Below, in pieces: positions 7,515 to 15,595 of a stretch of 64,000 nt of DNA (within the stretch, counting starts at the first letter, position 1; every line of letters starts with the position of its first letter). The position numbers and the translations under genes were made by a program. The notes beneath the pieces are model-generated. The model was given only the letters and a program-made list of their open reading frames with translations, was not told the DNA's origin and did no database searches. Source of the stretch: Flavobacteriales bacterium (lineage in GTDB: Bacteria; Bacteroidota; Bacteroidia; JACJYZ01); the NCBI GenBank assembly GCA_020635855.1, contig JACJYZ010000002.1, positions 496,001 to 560,000 on the forward strand. The letters run 5' to 3'.

Positions 7515-7806
7515 TCATTGCCTGAATAAGCTTCCCCCCTACCTTCGTGTTTTAATCTGCCCGCGCAAAACCTGGTCCCCCGGGCTGTGTCCTTGCAAGA
7601 AGTCATAAGCACATCAAGCATGTGCGGAAAGGTCGTTGTAGATATTGCCGGGGTTGCGATTGGGCTCAGGTCGTTCGCAAATAAAACACCCTTACACTCA
7701 CGCCCGTCTGGGTTTAACTGATGGGTGGGTTTAAGTATTTCATTGTCTTGGTTTATCGCAACGTCCTGTATCGTACAAATGAGCTAAAGCTCCAGGTACG
7801 GCAACC
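7515..7806 (+). other. ORF-less cassette between attC sites
   Basis: About 290 bp with no plausible gene on either strand. Its start (GTTAGCGCTC, 7507-7516) does not complement its end core (GGCCCTAAC, 7807-7815), unlike the neighbouring cassettes. It may be the fusion product of two cassettes after a deletion, or a cassette with a non-coding RNA. I see no recognised RNA motif in it. Confidence 0.5.
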
Positions 7807-7939
7807 GGCCCTAACAGCGGTTAAGCATCAGGCGCAGCCCGAAGGAAAAGGAAAGTTTCGTACATTTCATCAGCGGCTGAGCTAAGAAAAGGTCTTTGCC
7901 TTGATAGCGCCCAATGCCTAGCCGCGAAACGTTATAGCC
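7807..7939 (+). other. attC site 5
   Basis: Left core GGCCCTAAC (7807-7815), right core GTTATAGCC (7931-7939). Arms AGCGGTTAAGCATCAGGCGC and GCGCCCAATGCCTAGCCGC pair. The right core is the start of the HrgA-like cassette and matches that cassette's end exactly. Confidence 0.82.
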
Positions 7940-7980
7940 TATGGTAAAAAAGACCGTAGTACAAATGAAAAACTGATAAG

Positions 7981-8949
7981 ATGACAATAAAAGAAGCGAT
8001 TTTAAAAAGCTTGGACGACATAAACGGACTGACGAACTACTTGGAAGTTTACAACCATATCGTTGCTAAAAATTACTATGACTTTGGGACAGCAAAAACA
8101 CCTGCTTCGACTGTTTCGGCTTTACTTGGTGACTTTATTCGTAATGGAGACACAAGAGTAAAGAGAATAAAACAAGAAGGCGGAACATATTCCTACTACT
8201 TGACAAAAAACGAACAGGACATTGGAATTGAAATCTTATCAGGCTCGACAGAAACGAATATCGTCAAGACCCCAAAAGTTAAAGTAAAATCGTATGAAGA
8301 ACGAGACCTACATAAACTTTTGAGTAGCTATTTGAAAAACACAAAAATCTACTCCAAGACAATTTTTCACGAACAATCGAAATATGGCAAGGACAACAAC
8401 CAAATATGGACACACCCAGATATGGTTGGAATTAAGTTTTTAAACCTTCAGACTAAAGTCAGCCAAAACTTTTTAAAATCAATAAATCGGGTTGACACTT
8501 TCAAACTCAGTTCATACGAAATAAAGAAGGAAATTAATAGCGACTCAGAACTCAAAAAGGCATTCTTTCAAGCCGTTTCAAATTCAAGTTGGGCAAATTA
8601 CGGATACTTGGTTGCTTTTGAGTTTAGCGACAGCCTTTCGGATGAAATGGAAAGACTAAGCCAATCATTTGGTATCGGAATTATCGAACTAAACTCAAAT
8701 CCGTATCAAAGCAAAGTCTTGTTTCCGCCAAAGTACAGAGACTTGGACTTTAAGACGATTGACAAACTATGTAAAATCAATAAAGAATTTGAAACTTTCA
8801 TTGAACAAGCGGACAAGTTAATGACTGCTCAAGAACGCTATTATAAATCGACAGAAAAGGAACTTGACGAATTTTGCGACAGCTACTTTGAAAATGACAC
8901 TGAAATAGAAGAATATTGCAAACAAAAGAACATTCCGAATGGAGAATAA
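7981..8949 (+). CDS. HARE-HTH domain protein, HrgA-like (possible defence gene)
   Basis: 322 residues. The N-terminal 70 residues look like a HARE-HTH (MTIKEAILKSLDDINGLTNY, then TPASTVSALLGDFIRNGDTR and YYLTKNE). The rest resembles the HrgA/COG2958-type C-terminal region. It contains YEERDLHKLLSSYL, WTHPDMVGIKF (an Asp suited to a nuclease-like fold) and FKLSSYEIKKEINSD, with a possible D...ExK arrangement. HrgA-type genes are found at restriction-modification loci. Here the gene is alone in an integron cassette, 42 bp after the attC core. A role in DNA defence is inferred from the family, not shown. Confidence 0.68.
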   Translation: MTIKEAILKSLDDINGLTNYLEVYNHIVAKNYYDFGTAKTPASTVSALLGDFIRNGDTRVKRIKQEGGTYSYYLTKNEQDIGIEILSGSTETNIVKTPKVKVKSYEERDLHKLLSSYLKNTKIYSKTIFHEQSKYGKDNNQIWTHPDMVGIKFLNLQTKVSQNFLKSINRVDTFKLSSYEIKKEINSDSELKKAFFQAVSNSSWANYGYLVAFEFSDSLSDEMERLSQSFGIGIIELNSNPYQSKVLFPPKYRDLDFKTIDKLCKINKEFETFIEQADKLMTAQERYYKSTEKELDEFCDSYFENDTEIEEYCKQKNIPNGE

Positions 8950-8957
8950 AAACCACA

Positions 8958-9095
8958 GGCTATAACAGCACCTAAGAAAACATGGGGCGGATAGTGCTTT
9001 AATCAAGGTTTGTTCTCCGTAGCAACTTCTCGTTTCGGTGGACAGGTAATCGCTCCGAAAGCCCCACGTTTCTTAGCTGCAGCACGTTAGGTAGC
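8958..9095 (+). other. attC site 6
   Basis: Left core GGCTATAAC (8958-8966) is the exact reverse complement of the cassette start at 7931-7939. Right core GTTAGGT (9086-9092) fits GTTRRRY perfectly. Arms CACCTAAGAAAACATGGGGC and GCCCCACGTTTCTTAGCTG pair. About 138 bp. Confidence 0.88.
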
Positions 9096-9114
9096 ATTAC
9101 GAAAAAACAAACAA

Positions 9115-9459
9115 ATGGAATATACGGTTAATGACCACTTGATAAATAAAGAACCAATAGTTTCCAAAATCTACGAGAAACTAATAACCGAATGCGAAAA
9201 ATTTGGAACAGTAACTCAATTACCTAAAAAGTCAAGCATTCATTTGGACAGTAAATCGGGATTTGCTGGAGTTTACTCACGGAAAAACTACCTCTTGTTG
9301 AAAATTCACACAAACTTTGAAATTGAGAGTGAAAGAATACAAAAAATTGAAAAAATATCTGCTAACAGATTTAAGCATATAGTTAAATTGGAAAAACTTA
9401 ATGATGTTGACAAAGAATTGATAAGTTGGCTAAAATCTGCCTACGAATTAAAAAGTTGA
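9115..9459 (+). CDS. DUF5655-like protein
   Basis: A 114-residue protein with the layout of the DUF5655 domain. It starts YTVNDHLINKEPIVSKIYEK, has SIHLDSKSGFAGVYSRKNYL in the middle, and ends VDKELISWLKSAYELK. The domain has no assigned biochemical function. It is the first of two genes in its cassette, with five bases between it and the next gene. Confidence 0.7.
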   Translation: MEYTVNDHLINKEPIVSKIYEKLITECEKFGTVTQLPKKSSIHLDSKSGFAGVYSRKNYLLLKIHTNFEIESERIQKIEKISANRFKHIVKLEKLNDVDKELISWLKSAYELKS

Positions 9460-9463
9460 AAAT

Positions 9464-9757
9464 ATGAATAATATTATCAAAGGTTTGATTGCTGGGACAA
9501 TTTTTGGAATTACCTCAATAATACCAATGTTCTTTATGGAATTTGAAGATAAGCAAAAAGCAATTATTGCTTCATTTGTAAATAGGTTTTCTATTGGGTT
9601 TATTATTTTCAACATTGACTTGCCAATACAGGGTTGGTTGAAGGGATTAATAATTGGCGGAGTAATGAGTTTTCCAGATGCTTTGATAACGAAGGCATTT
9701 AAACCAATAATGGCATTGGGGTTAATTGGTGGGCTGATTTGCGGATTATTAACCTAA
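9464..9757 (+). CDS. Small membrane protein of unknown function
   Basis: 97 residues with about three hydrophobic segments: GLIAGTIFGITSIIPMFFM at residues 5-24, FSIGFIIFNIDLP with the following glycine-rich stretch, and MALGLIGGLICGLL at the C-terminus. I do not recognise a family. It begins five bases after the DUF5655-like gene, so translation is probably coupled, and it ends 16 bp before the attC core. Confidence 0.65.
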   Translation: MNNIIKGLIAGTIFGITSIIPMFFMEFEDKQKAIIASFVNRFSIGFIIFNIDLPIQGWLKGLIIGGVMSFPDALITKAFKPIMALGLIGGLICGLLT

Positions 9758-9772
9758 AAAAGTAAAAAAAAC

Positions 9773-9845
9773 GCTACCTAACACTGTGTATATGTCATAG
9801 CCACCTATCGGCAGGCTACGCCACATACACGCGACCGTTGGGCAC
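9773..9845 (+). other. attC site 7 (short, about 73 bp)
   Basis: Left core GCTACCTAAC (9773-9782) is the reverse complement of the cassette start GTTAGGTAGC (9086-9095). Right core GTTGGGCAC (9837-9845). Arms ACTGTGTATATGTCATAGCC and GGCTACGCCACATACACGCG pair. It is roughly half the length of the other sites because the loop between the arms is short. Confidence 0.87.
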
Positions 9846-9869
9846 AAGCCGAAAAAAGAAAATTGACAC

Positions 9870-11684
9870 ATGGCAAAAACAAACACAGTAAGGGAGAATA
9901 CCAGTACGGTCGACACCAAATTTCTTGCAGACGTTATCAAACGAAATGACTTTGTTGACCTTGACCAAGCTCTCAATGACAAAATTGCCACCGAGACAGA
10001 AAAGGTAAAATCGGACAAAAGCATTACCGACACACAAGCAAAGGACTTAATCGAACAATGGAGAAAAAAGAACCCACTTTTCAGTAAGGACTTAGACGTT
10101 AAAAACTTACACCTTTCCATTGACAATAAACAAGCCCTTTACATTGAGAGCCAGTATCATTACGAGAGCAGGAAAACAGTCGCCAAACAAGAGCCGTCAA
10201 GCAATCAAAATCTTGGAGACACATTAGAAAACCTATGGGACAAACCCGCACAAAACGAATTTCAGGAAACAACGACAAGTTGGAAAAGAAGTGGTAGCGG
10301 AAAAGTATCAGACTGCGATACCTGCAACACGACAGGCAAAACAACTTGCGGAAAATGTCAAGGACATGGAGAGGTTGCCCATAAATGCCCTAATTGCAAA
10401 GGCAAAGGTATTATTGATTTACCAAGCGTTACAGTCGGTAAAGCAGGGAAAGTCGGTGGTGCAGTCACAAAGCGAACCGAACAATGCCTTAAATGCCAAG
10501 CAAGTGGTTACATCAAACTAAGATGCGATACCTGTAATGGGAAAGGTGAAGTAACCTGTAATCAATGTGCAGGTAAGGGAGAGGTTTTCAAATATGAATT
10601 GATTGAAACTGCTTCATCGGTTTTGAGCAACAACATCATTCTATCACCATTTGAAAAAGCGAAGGACAAATGGATAACTAAATCAAAAGCTGACTTTCAA
10701 ATTACTTATCAAGACCCAATCAACGGACAGAATGAGGAAAAATTAAAACCGCTTAACCCTACTGACGAAGGAAAATACTTGCTTGAACGCTACAATGTGA
10801 AAGTTTTGCCAATCGCCCGTGTTTCGTTTAAATTCAAGGGAAAAGAACGGGAAGTATTCATCGTTGACAATGAAGTAAAAGCCGTAGAGACCGCATACCT
10901 TCTTGACAAGAAAAAGACGGCAATACTCATTGGAGTAATTGCTGTAGCCCTGATTGTACTTGGCATTTTCGGCTACAACTGGTACCAAAACCACAAAACC
11001 GAAAAAGCCCTTGAAGCCAACCAAAACAGTATTGAATCTGCCCAATGCGCCACCGAGCAAGCGAATAGCAACAACATAGCAGAAGCGAAAAAATGTCTGG
11101 ACAAAATAGAAATCAACTCAACCGACTTGGAACAATCGACAAAGGACAACATTAACCAAGCGGTAATCACTTTCTTGTCCAAGTCGGTAGAAAACAATGA
11201 ATTCGGGCAAGTCCAATTCGTTCATGACAAATTTTACAATCTCGCTTTCTTGCCTGAATCCACCAAAGAAACCATTGAGGACTTGGTAATCGTTGCGGAC
11301 ATTTCCCAACAATACCAACTTGTTTCAACCGCCTATGATTTAGCAAAAGAACCATCGGACAATGACTATCAAGACGTTAAGAACTGGGAAAATGTATTAA
11401 AACTGGAAATCGGAACATTGAAACGCCTCAATTCGGAATTTCATAACAAGGAGCTTGTTGGAGGGCTGAATAAAGACCAGTTCGTTGACCTTGTTAAAAC
11501 ATCCGTAAACGGCTACAACGATTTCATCCTCAAAGACTATTTGAAATTCGGCTCAAGAGAGGGAGAACTCAAAACCTTTCTGGACTTGACTGAACAAGTT
11601 GAAGGTGTTTCAGGGTTGGACTTTGCAGAAATAAAATCACAAATAAAAGAAGCGATTGAAAACCATAAAAAGCAATGGAGTTAA
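9870..11684 (+). CDS. Membrane protein with DnaJ-type CxxCxGxG zinc-finger repeats
   Basis: 604 residues. Residues about 145-240 carry repeated DnaJ-like zinc-binding motifs: CDTCNTTGKTTCGKCQGHG, CPNCKGKG, CLKCQASG, CDTCNGKG and CNQCAGKG. No J domain is present. One transmembrane helix follows (ILIGVIAVALIVLGIFGYNW, about residues 353-372), then about 230 residues of soluble helical region. DnaJ zinc fingers bind unfolded protein or act as scaffolds. The gene ends three bases before a putative PUA/EVE-like nuclease and shares its cassette, so the two are probably a functional pair. I do not recognise the pair as a named system. Confidence 0.72.
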   Translation: MAKTNTVRENTSTVDTKFLADVIKRNDFVDLDQALNDKIATETEKVKSDKSITDTQAKDLIEQWRKKNPLFSKDLDVKNLHLSIDNKQALYIESQYHYESRKTVAKQEPSSNQNLGDTLENLWDKPAQNEFQETTTSWKRSGSGKVSDCDTCNTTGKTTCGKCQGHGEVAHKCPNCKGKGIIDLPSVTVGKAGKVGGAVTKRTEQCLKCQASGYIKLRCDTCNGKGEVTCNQCAGKGEVFKYELIETASSVLSNNIILSPFEKAKDKWITKSKADFQITYQDPINGQNEEKLKPLNPTDEGKYLLERYNVKVLPIARVSFKFKGKEREVFIVDNEVKAVETAYLLDKKKTAILIGVIAVALIVLGIFGYNWYQNHKTEKALEANQNSIESAQCATEQANSNNIAEAKKCLDKIEINSTDLEQSTKDNINQAVITFLSKSVENNEFGQVQFVHDKFYNLAFLPESTKETIEDLVIVADISQQYQLVSTAYDLAKEPSDNDYQDVKNWENVLKLEIGTLKRLNSEFHNKELVGGLNKDQFVDLVKTSVNGYNDFILKDYLKFGSREGELKTFLDLTEQVEGVSGLDFAEIKSQIKEAIENHKKQWS

Positions 11685-11687
11685 CCG

Positions 11688-12611
11688 ATGAATGTTTGGC
11701 GAATAAATCTTAAAACAGGCGGTGAAACTCCAAGAAAGTTTTGCCTTGAAAATGGCATCGTTGCCGTTGGTTGGCCAGTAGATGATAATAGTGCCCCATT
11801 GACTTGGGAGAGATATTATGACTTGGCAATGGAGCACTATTACAACCAAGGCGACAGAAGTTGGTGGCCAGCAGTCAACGCCCTAAAGAATAGAATGCAA
11901 ATTGATGATTTGGTTTGGACTCGGGATATTCAAGGCGTTTACTATATCGGACATATCACAAGTGATTGGCGTTACGAGTACGAAAGCCATTTCAAAAAAG
12001 CTGATATGGTTAATGTTCGTTCCTGCAACTGGATTAAAGTAGGAACGGTGGAAGCAATCCCTGGCAAGGTGGTCAACAGCTTTATTCCAGCAAGGACAGT
12101 TCAAAAAGTAGCAGACGAACAAGTGAGAATTTACTCAATGTTCATTTTCAACAAGCTAACAAGTACAGATACATACAAGATAAAAGAACTTGAAAATCCA
12201 GACATTTTTTCGCTTCTCTCATCAGACGACTGTGAGGACATTTTAGGACTGTATCTTCAAAAAGAAAAGGGCTACCTGTTGGTTCCGAGTTCGTGCAAAT
12301 CGGACACAATGAATTATGAATATGAATTACGGCAAAAGGACACGGGCGACAAGGCAGTAGTTCAAGTAAAGAACGGTTGGGTTGACTTGCATACGGACGA
12401 CTATTCTAACATCAACTCGACTGTTTTCCTGCTAACAACAAAAGGACAGTATTTAGGTGACCAACAAGACAACATTCATTTCGTTAACCCGACAGAAATG
12501 GAGGAGTTTGTTTTTGCGAACATTGACATATTACCGGACAAAATCCGTAACTGGACAGAGATATTAACTGAACTAAAAAATAGAACACGGCCAGTGCCCA
12601 ACAAAGGCTAA
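11688..12611 (+). CDS. Putative EVE/PUA-like protein with Mrr-like nuclease region
   Basis: 307 residues. The first 140 (MNVWRINLKTGGE..., ENGIVAVGWP, DDLVWTRDIQGVYYIGHITS) resemble EVE/PUA-type domains, which read modified bases. The C-terminal half contains GYLLVPSSCKSDTMNYEYEL and KAVVQVKNGWVDLH. A D/E followed by QVK is the usual ending of a PD-(D/E)xK nuclease of the Mrr type. A modification-dependent restriction role is inferred from this pairing. The catalytic assignment is tentative because the proline-aspartate element is not clear. The stop codon overlaps the attC core. Confidence 0.6.
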   Translation: MNVWRINLKTGGETPRKFCLENGIVAVGWPVDDNSAPLTWERYYDLAMEHYYNQGDRSWWPAVNALKNRMQIDDLVWTRDIQGVYYIGHITSDWRYEYESHFKKADMVNVRSCNWIKVGTVEAIPGKVVNSFIPARTVQKVADEQVRIYSMFIFNKLTSTDTYKIKELENPDIFSLLSSDDCEDILGLYLQKEKGYLLVPSSCKSDTMNYEYELRQKDTGDKAVVQVKNGWVDLHTDDYSNINSTVFLLTTKGQYLGDQQDNIHFVNPTEMEEFVFANIDILPDKIRNWTEILTELKNRTRPVPNKG

Positions 12612-12729
12612 GAAAACATGCGGACTGACAAGGTATAATGAAACTTAAAACACATAACAAAACTCGGTACTCGGCTGACAAATTTGCGTTCCAAAACCCG
12701 CACGTTTCTTAGCCAGAGCCGTTATGCGG
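12594..12729 (+). other. attC site 8
   Basis: Left core GTGCCCAAC (12594-12602) is the exact reverse complement of GTTGGGCAC at 9837-9845. Right core GTTATGCGG (12721-12729). Arms GGCTAAGAAAACATGCGGAC and CCGCACGTTTCTTAGCC pair. The arm sequence is close to that of attC site 6, so these two are relatives. Confidence 0.88.
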
Positions 12730-12762
12730 CATTTTAAGACACATCAAAACAGGGAAATATCA

Positions 12763-13326
12763 ATGAAAGTAATTAGCAGACAGACAGTTTTGTTTTTATT
12801 AATTTTCCTATTGACAAATTTTGTTTTTGGGCAAAACAACCCAGACAATTTACAATGGAGTGCAACACATAAACTTACATTGGACGATTTTTCAATCAAA
12901 ACCAAATCACTTGAAACGACATCTTCTTTCGCACAATTTTCTGTTGACTACCAAGTAAGCGGTTTCGACTTTTTGACAAAAAATTTCAACAAAAAAGTTC
13001 ATAATTATATCATCAAAACCGCATCTTGGATTGATACAACGGTAAATGTTAATCAATCTCTTCTTTATCAGCAGACACTATTCGACATCTGTGAAATTTA
13101 CACTCGTCAATTCCGTAAAGCTTTACGAGAGAATAGAAAAAAAATAGCCAACGGAACAGCAATAGCAAAGGAATTAAACGATAAAATCATGACTGATTTT
13201 TCAAAAAGACGTATTGACTATGACCGTGAAACAAAATTTGGAACAGACATGACAAAACAAAAGGAATGGGAGGCGCAAATTCAAAAAGAGTTATTAGAAT
13301 TAAACGACTTTGCATATGACAATTGA
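12763..13326 (+). CDS. Secreted protein of unknown function (Bacteroidota type)
   Basis: 187 residues from the ATG at 12763. An upstream ATG at 12724 lies inside the attC core and is unlikely to be used. The protein opens with a signal peptide (MKVISRQTVLFLLIFLLTNF...FGQ). The mature part starts NNPDNLQWSATHKLTLDDFS, which resembles secreted Bacteroidota proteins with a W...LTxxDF opening, some of which are zinc-protease-like. No HExxH motif is visible. The C-terminal half is helical and charged. Function unknown. Confidence 0.68.
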   Translation: MKVISRQTVLFLLIFLLTNFVFGQNNPDNLQWSATHKLTLDDFSIKTKSLETTSSFAQFSVDYQVSGFDFLTKNFNKKVHNYIIKTASWIDTTVNVNQSLLYQQTLFDICEIYTRQFRKALRENRKKIANGTAIAKELNDKIMTDFSKRRIDYDRETKFGTDMTKQKEWEAQIQKELLELNDFAYDN

Positions 13327-13342
13327 CAAAGGAGAAAAACGA

Positions 13343-13479
13343 CCGCATAACAGCACCTACCCAAAAGACGGGGTTTCGTGTTCCAAGGACAGTTTAGTGG
13401 TTAATCAAACATTAGTTTTTCAAATCAAGTTTTGTGGTAAAAGTCCCGCCCTTCGGGTAGCCGCCAAACGTTAGGGTGC
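13343..13479 (+). other. attC site 9 (last complete site)
   Basis: Left core CCGCATAAC (13343-13351) is the exact reverse complement of GTTATGCGG at 12721-12729. Right core GTTAGGGTGC (13470-13479). Arms GCACCTACCCAAAAGACGGG and CCCGCCCTTCGGGTAGC pair. The following cassette should end in GCACCCTAAC, which is absent from the window, so its right end was lost. Confidence 0.87.
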
Positions 13480-13636
13480 ATTTAAAAAAACATAGCGGGC
13501 AGACAAGAGAACCACCGAATTATTATTTGGACTCTACCTGACTGACAAAAAAATGGTGACAGCAACCTTAAATGCTGGGCGGAACCGAAAAGCCTTACGA
13601 GTAAGAAAGAATTTACTAATCTTTAAACAGAGAAAT

Positions 13637-14211
13637 ATGAAAAATCGAGTTACATTTTTTTTAGCGACAGTGGTTGCTGTAAGTTTATTATTACCCAGTT
13701 GTGCTACCATTCTTGGTGGTTCAAAGGATGCCTCAAGAGTTCATAACGGAACACCGCCCAATGCCAAAGTATATTATAATGGCAACTATGTGGGTGACGC
13801 ACCGACAAATGTAAAAGTTCCTAAAAATGCTAAACAAGGAAACAGTAAAATTGAAATTAAAGCAGATGGTTATGAAACTGCAACTATAAACATGACCAGA
13901 AAAGTTAGTGTTGGCTACACTATTTTAGACATTTGTACAGGTGTTATCTGGCTCGGAATTGACTTTGCGACTGGAAATATTTACAAGCCAAGACCAAATA
14001 AAATTGTTTACAACCTTACACCAATTTCGGGTTACAACCCTGCAAAAACTTATGACTTTAAAAATGGTGACAAAGTGATTTTCACGAAGGACAAATATGA
14101 AAATGTTGAAGGAGAAATAGTTGCCATTTATCCAGACAGGGCGTTGATTAAATTCAAGAGAAAGCCCACTATTGTGCGTCTTAAAACAAATCCGGACAAA
14201 AGGCGATCTAA
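13637..14211 (+). pseudogene. PEGA-domain lipoprotein, 3'-truncated by IS
   Basis: About 190 residues from the ATG at 13637, where MKNRVTFFLATVVAVSLLLPSC is a lipoprotein signal with the lipobox ending in Cys22. A PEGA-like domain follows (PPNAKVYYNGNYVGDAPTNV...IEIKADGYETATI), then TILDICTGVIWLGIDFATG and a C-terminal SH3-like stretch (NGDKVIFTKDKYENVEGEIV). The frame runs into the IS3-type element at about 14,210, and its natural end and attC site are missing. Similar lipoproteins in this phylum are surface proteins of unknown role. The tail added by the IS is about 9 residues, so a nearly complete protein might still be made. Confidence 0.78.
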
Positions 14212-14217
14212 TTTAAG

Positions 14218-15207
14218 TCATAGATTTAACATTTGCTGACGGTGGTATTTTCTTCTTTGTTTCATGGTTCTTTCTTTGATTTGTTTTCGTCTGGCCAGGA
14301 TCTGTTTATCCCTGCCGAAGAATACGTCGGCAGGGGTGAGATTTTCCAGTGATTCATGGTATCTACGGTTGTTGTAATATTCAATGAACTCAGCCAGTGC
14401 CTGGCGCAACTCATCGGGTGAATAGTAGTTGTCCAGCTTGATCACATTCTTCATGGACTGATGCCAGCGCTCGATCTTTCCCTGGGTCTGTGGATGACGG
14501 ACTCTTCCGCGCACATGCTTGATCTCTCTGTCCTGGAAGAAGTCAGCCAGGTCTTTGGCGATGTAACACGGGCCATTGTCGCTGAGTACTTTGAGAGACT
14601 GTGTGGTTTTGTCAGGAACCACACCGGTGATCTCAATGGCCTTATCGATATTGCGCTGTACGTCATCGGCTGCCATGTTGGTGCATAGTTCGGCATGGAT
14701 CACGTAGCGGGAGTAATCATCCAGTACCGTGCAGAGGTAATACCATCCCCAGTGTCCCACTACTTTCAGGTAAGTGAAATCGGTCTGCCACATCTGGTTG
14801 ACCCGGGAGGTCTTGTCTTTGTACTGGTTGGCAGCATGATCCACCACAAAGGCCGGTGCAGTGATCAGCCCTCTTTCTTTGAGAATGGCATGCACGCTGG
14901 ACTCGCTGATATACCAGCCCCGGTGATCTACGATGTGCCAGGCCAGTTCTCTGGATGAGAGGTCTTCCATGTCCAGGGCCAGCTCTACCACCTCCTGGCG
15001 TTTCTCATCGGGGATCCGGTTCCACTGGCTTCTTGCCGCCCGCTTCTTGGGAGCCAGTCCTTCAAACCCTTCCCGCAGATACCGGTCGTACCAGTCATAG
15101 AAAGTCGCCTTGGGAATGTCCAGCTCTTTCAGGGTGGCCCGTACGCTCAGATCACTGTTTTCCACTATGGAAATGATCTCCATTTTCTCTGATTGACTGT
15201 ATCGCAT
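14218..15207 (-). CDS. IS3-type transposase OrfB (element C)
   Basis: 329 residues. An N-terminal helix-turn-helix (MRYSQSEKMEIISIVENSDL...) is followed by an rve integrase core with the catalytic residues D in MWQTDFTYLK, D in VLSDNGPC and E in TQGKIERWHQSM. The C-terminus is basic (KERTMKQRRKYHRQQ). It is in the -1 frame relative to OrfA, so an OrfAB fusion is likely. Confidence 0.9.
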   Translation of the reverse strand: MRYSQSEKMEIISIVENSDLSVRATLKELDIPKATFYDWYDRYLREGFEGLAPKKRAARSQWNRIPDEKRQEVVELALDMEDLSSRELAWHIVDHRGWYISESSVHAILKERGLITAPAFVVDHAANQYKDKTSRVNQMWQTDFTYLKVVGHWGWYYLCTVLDDYSRYVIHAELCTNMAADDVQRNIDKAIEITGVVPDKTTQSLKVLSDNGPCYIAKDLADFFQDREIKHVRGRVRHPQTQGKIERWHQSMKNVIKLDNYYSPDELRQALAEFIEYYNNRRYHESLENLTPADVFFGRDKQILARRKQIKERTMKQRRKYHRQQMLNL

Positions 15208-15221
15208 ATACCGCTGCCTTT

Positions 15222-15590
15222 TTAAGCGTCCCCACTCAAACTTTTTTTTAGGACCCTATTCTGCAGGGTGAGCTCGGCGACCACTTCTTTCAGCTGGCTG
15301 TTCTCCTTGCGGAAATGATCCACTTCGGTGGTGTTGGCCTCTCGGAGGGTATCTCCTAAAAGCCGTTTCTTACCGGCTTCCAGGAAGTCTTTGCTCCAGC
15401 GATAGTAGAGGTTGGCGGCAATACCTTCACGGCGACATATCTCTGAAATGGATAGCTCGCCCTTGAGGCCTTCCAGTACGATTCGGATCTTCTCCTCTGC
15501 GGAGAACTTGCGGCGGGTCCTGCGTTTGATCTCACGGACTACCCCTTCGGGACTTTGATCTTTCTTTTTCATGTTTGGACTGTTTTTCAA
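15222..15590 (-). CDS. IS3-type transposase OrfA (element C)
   Basis: 122 residues with an OrfA helix-turn-helix (KFSAEEKIRIVLEGLKGEL, then ISEICRREGIAANLYYRWSK) and a coiled-coil tail (VDHFRKENSQLKEVVAELTL). Its last codons include an A8G run on the minus strand (at about 15,241-15,249), a slippery site for -1 frameshifting into OrfB, which starts 15 bp downstream. Confidence 0.9.
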   Translation of the reverse strand: MKNSPNMKKKDQSPEGVVREIKRRTRRKFSAEEKIRIVLEGLKGELSISEICRREGIAANLYYRWSKDFLEAGKKRLLGDTLREANTTEVDHFRKENSQLKEVVAELTLQNRVLKKSLSGDA

Positions 15591-15595
15591 GGTTC

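Noticed and set aside
12724..12762. Upstream ATG as start of the secreted protein at 12763
   Set aside because: It lies inside the attC right core and would place 13 polar residues before a clean signal peptide.
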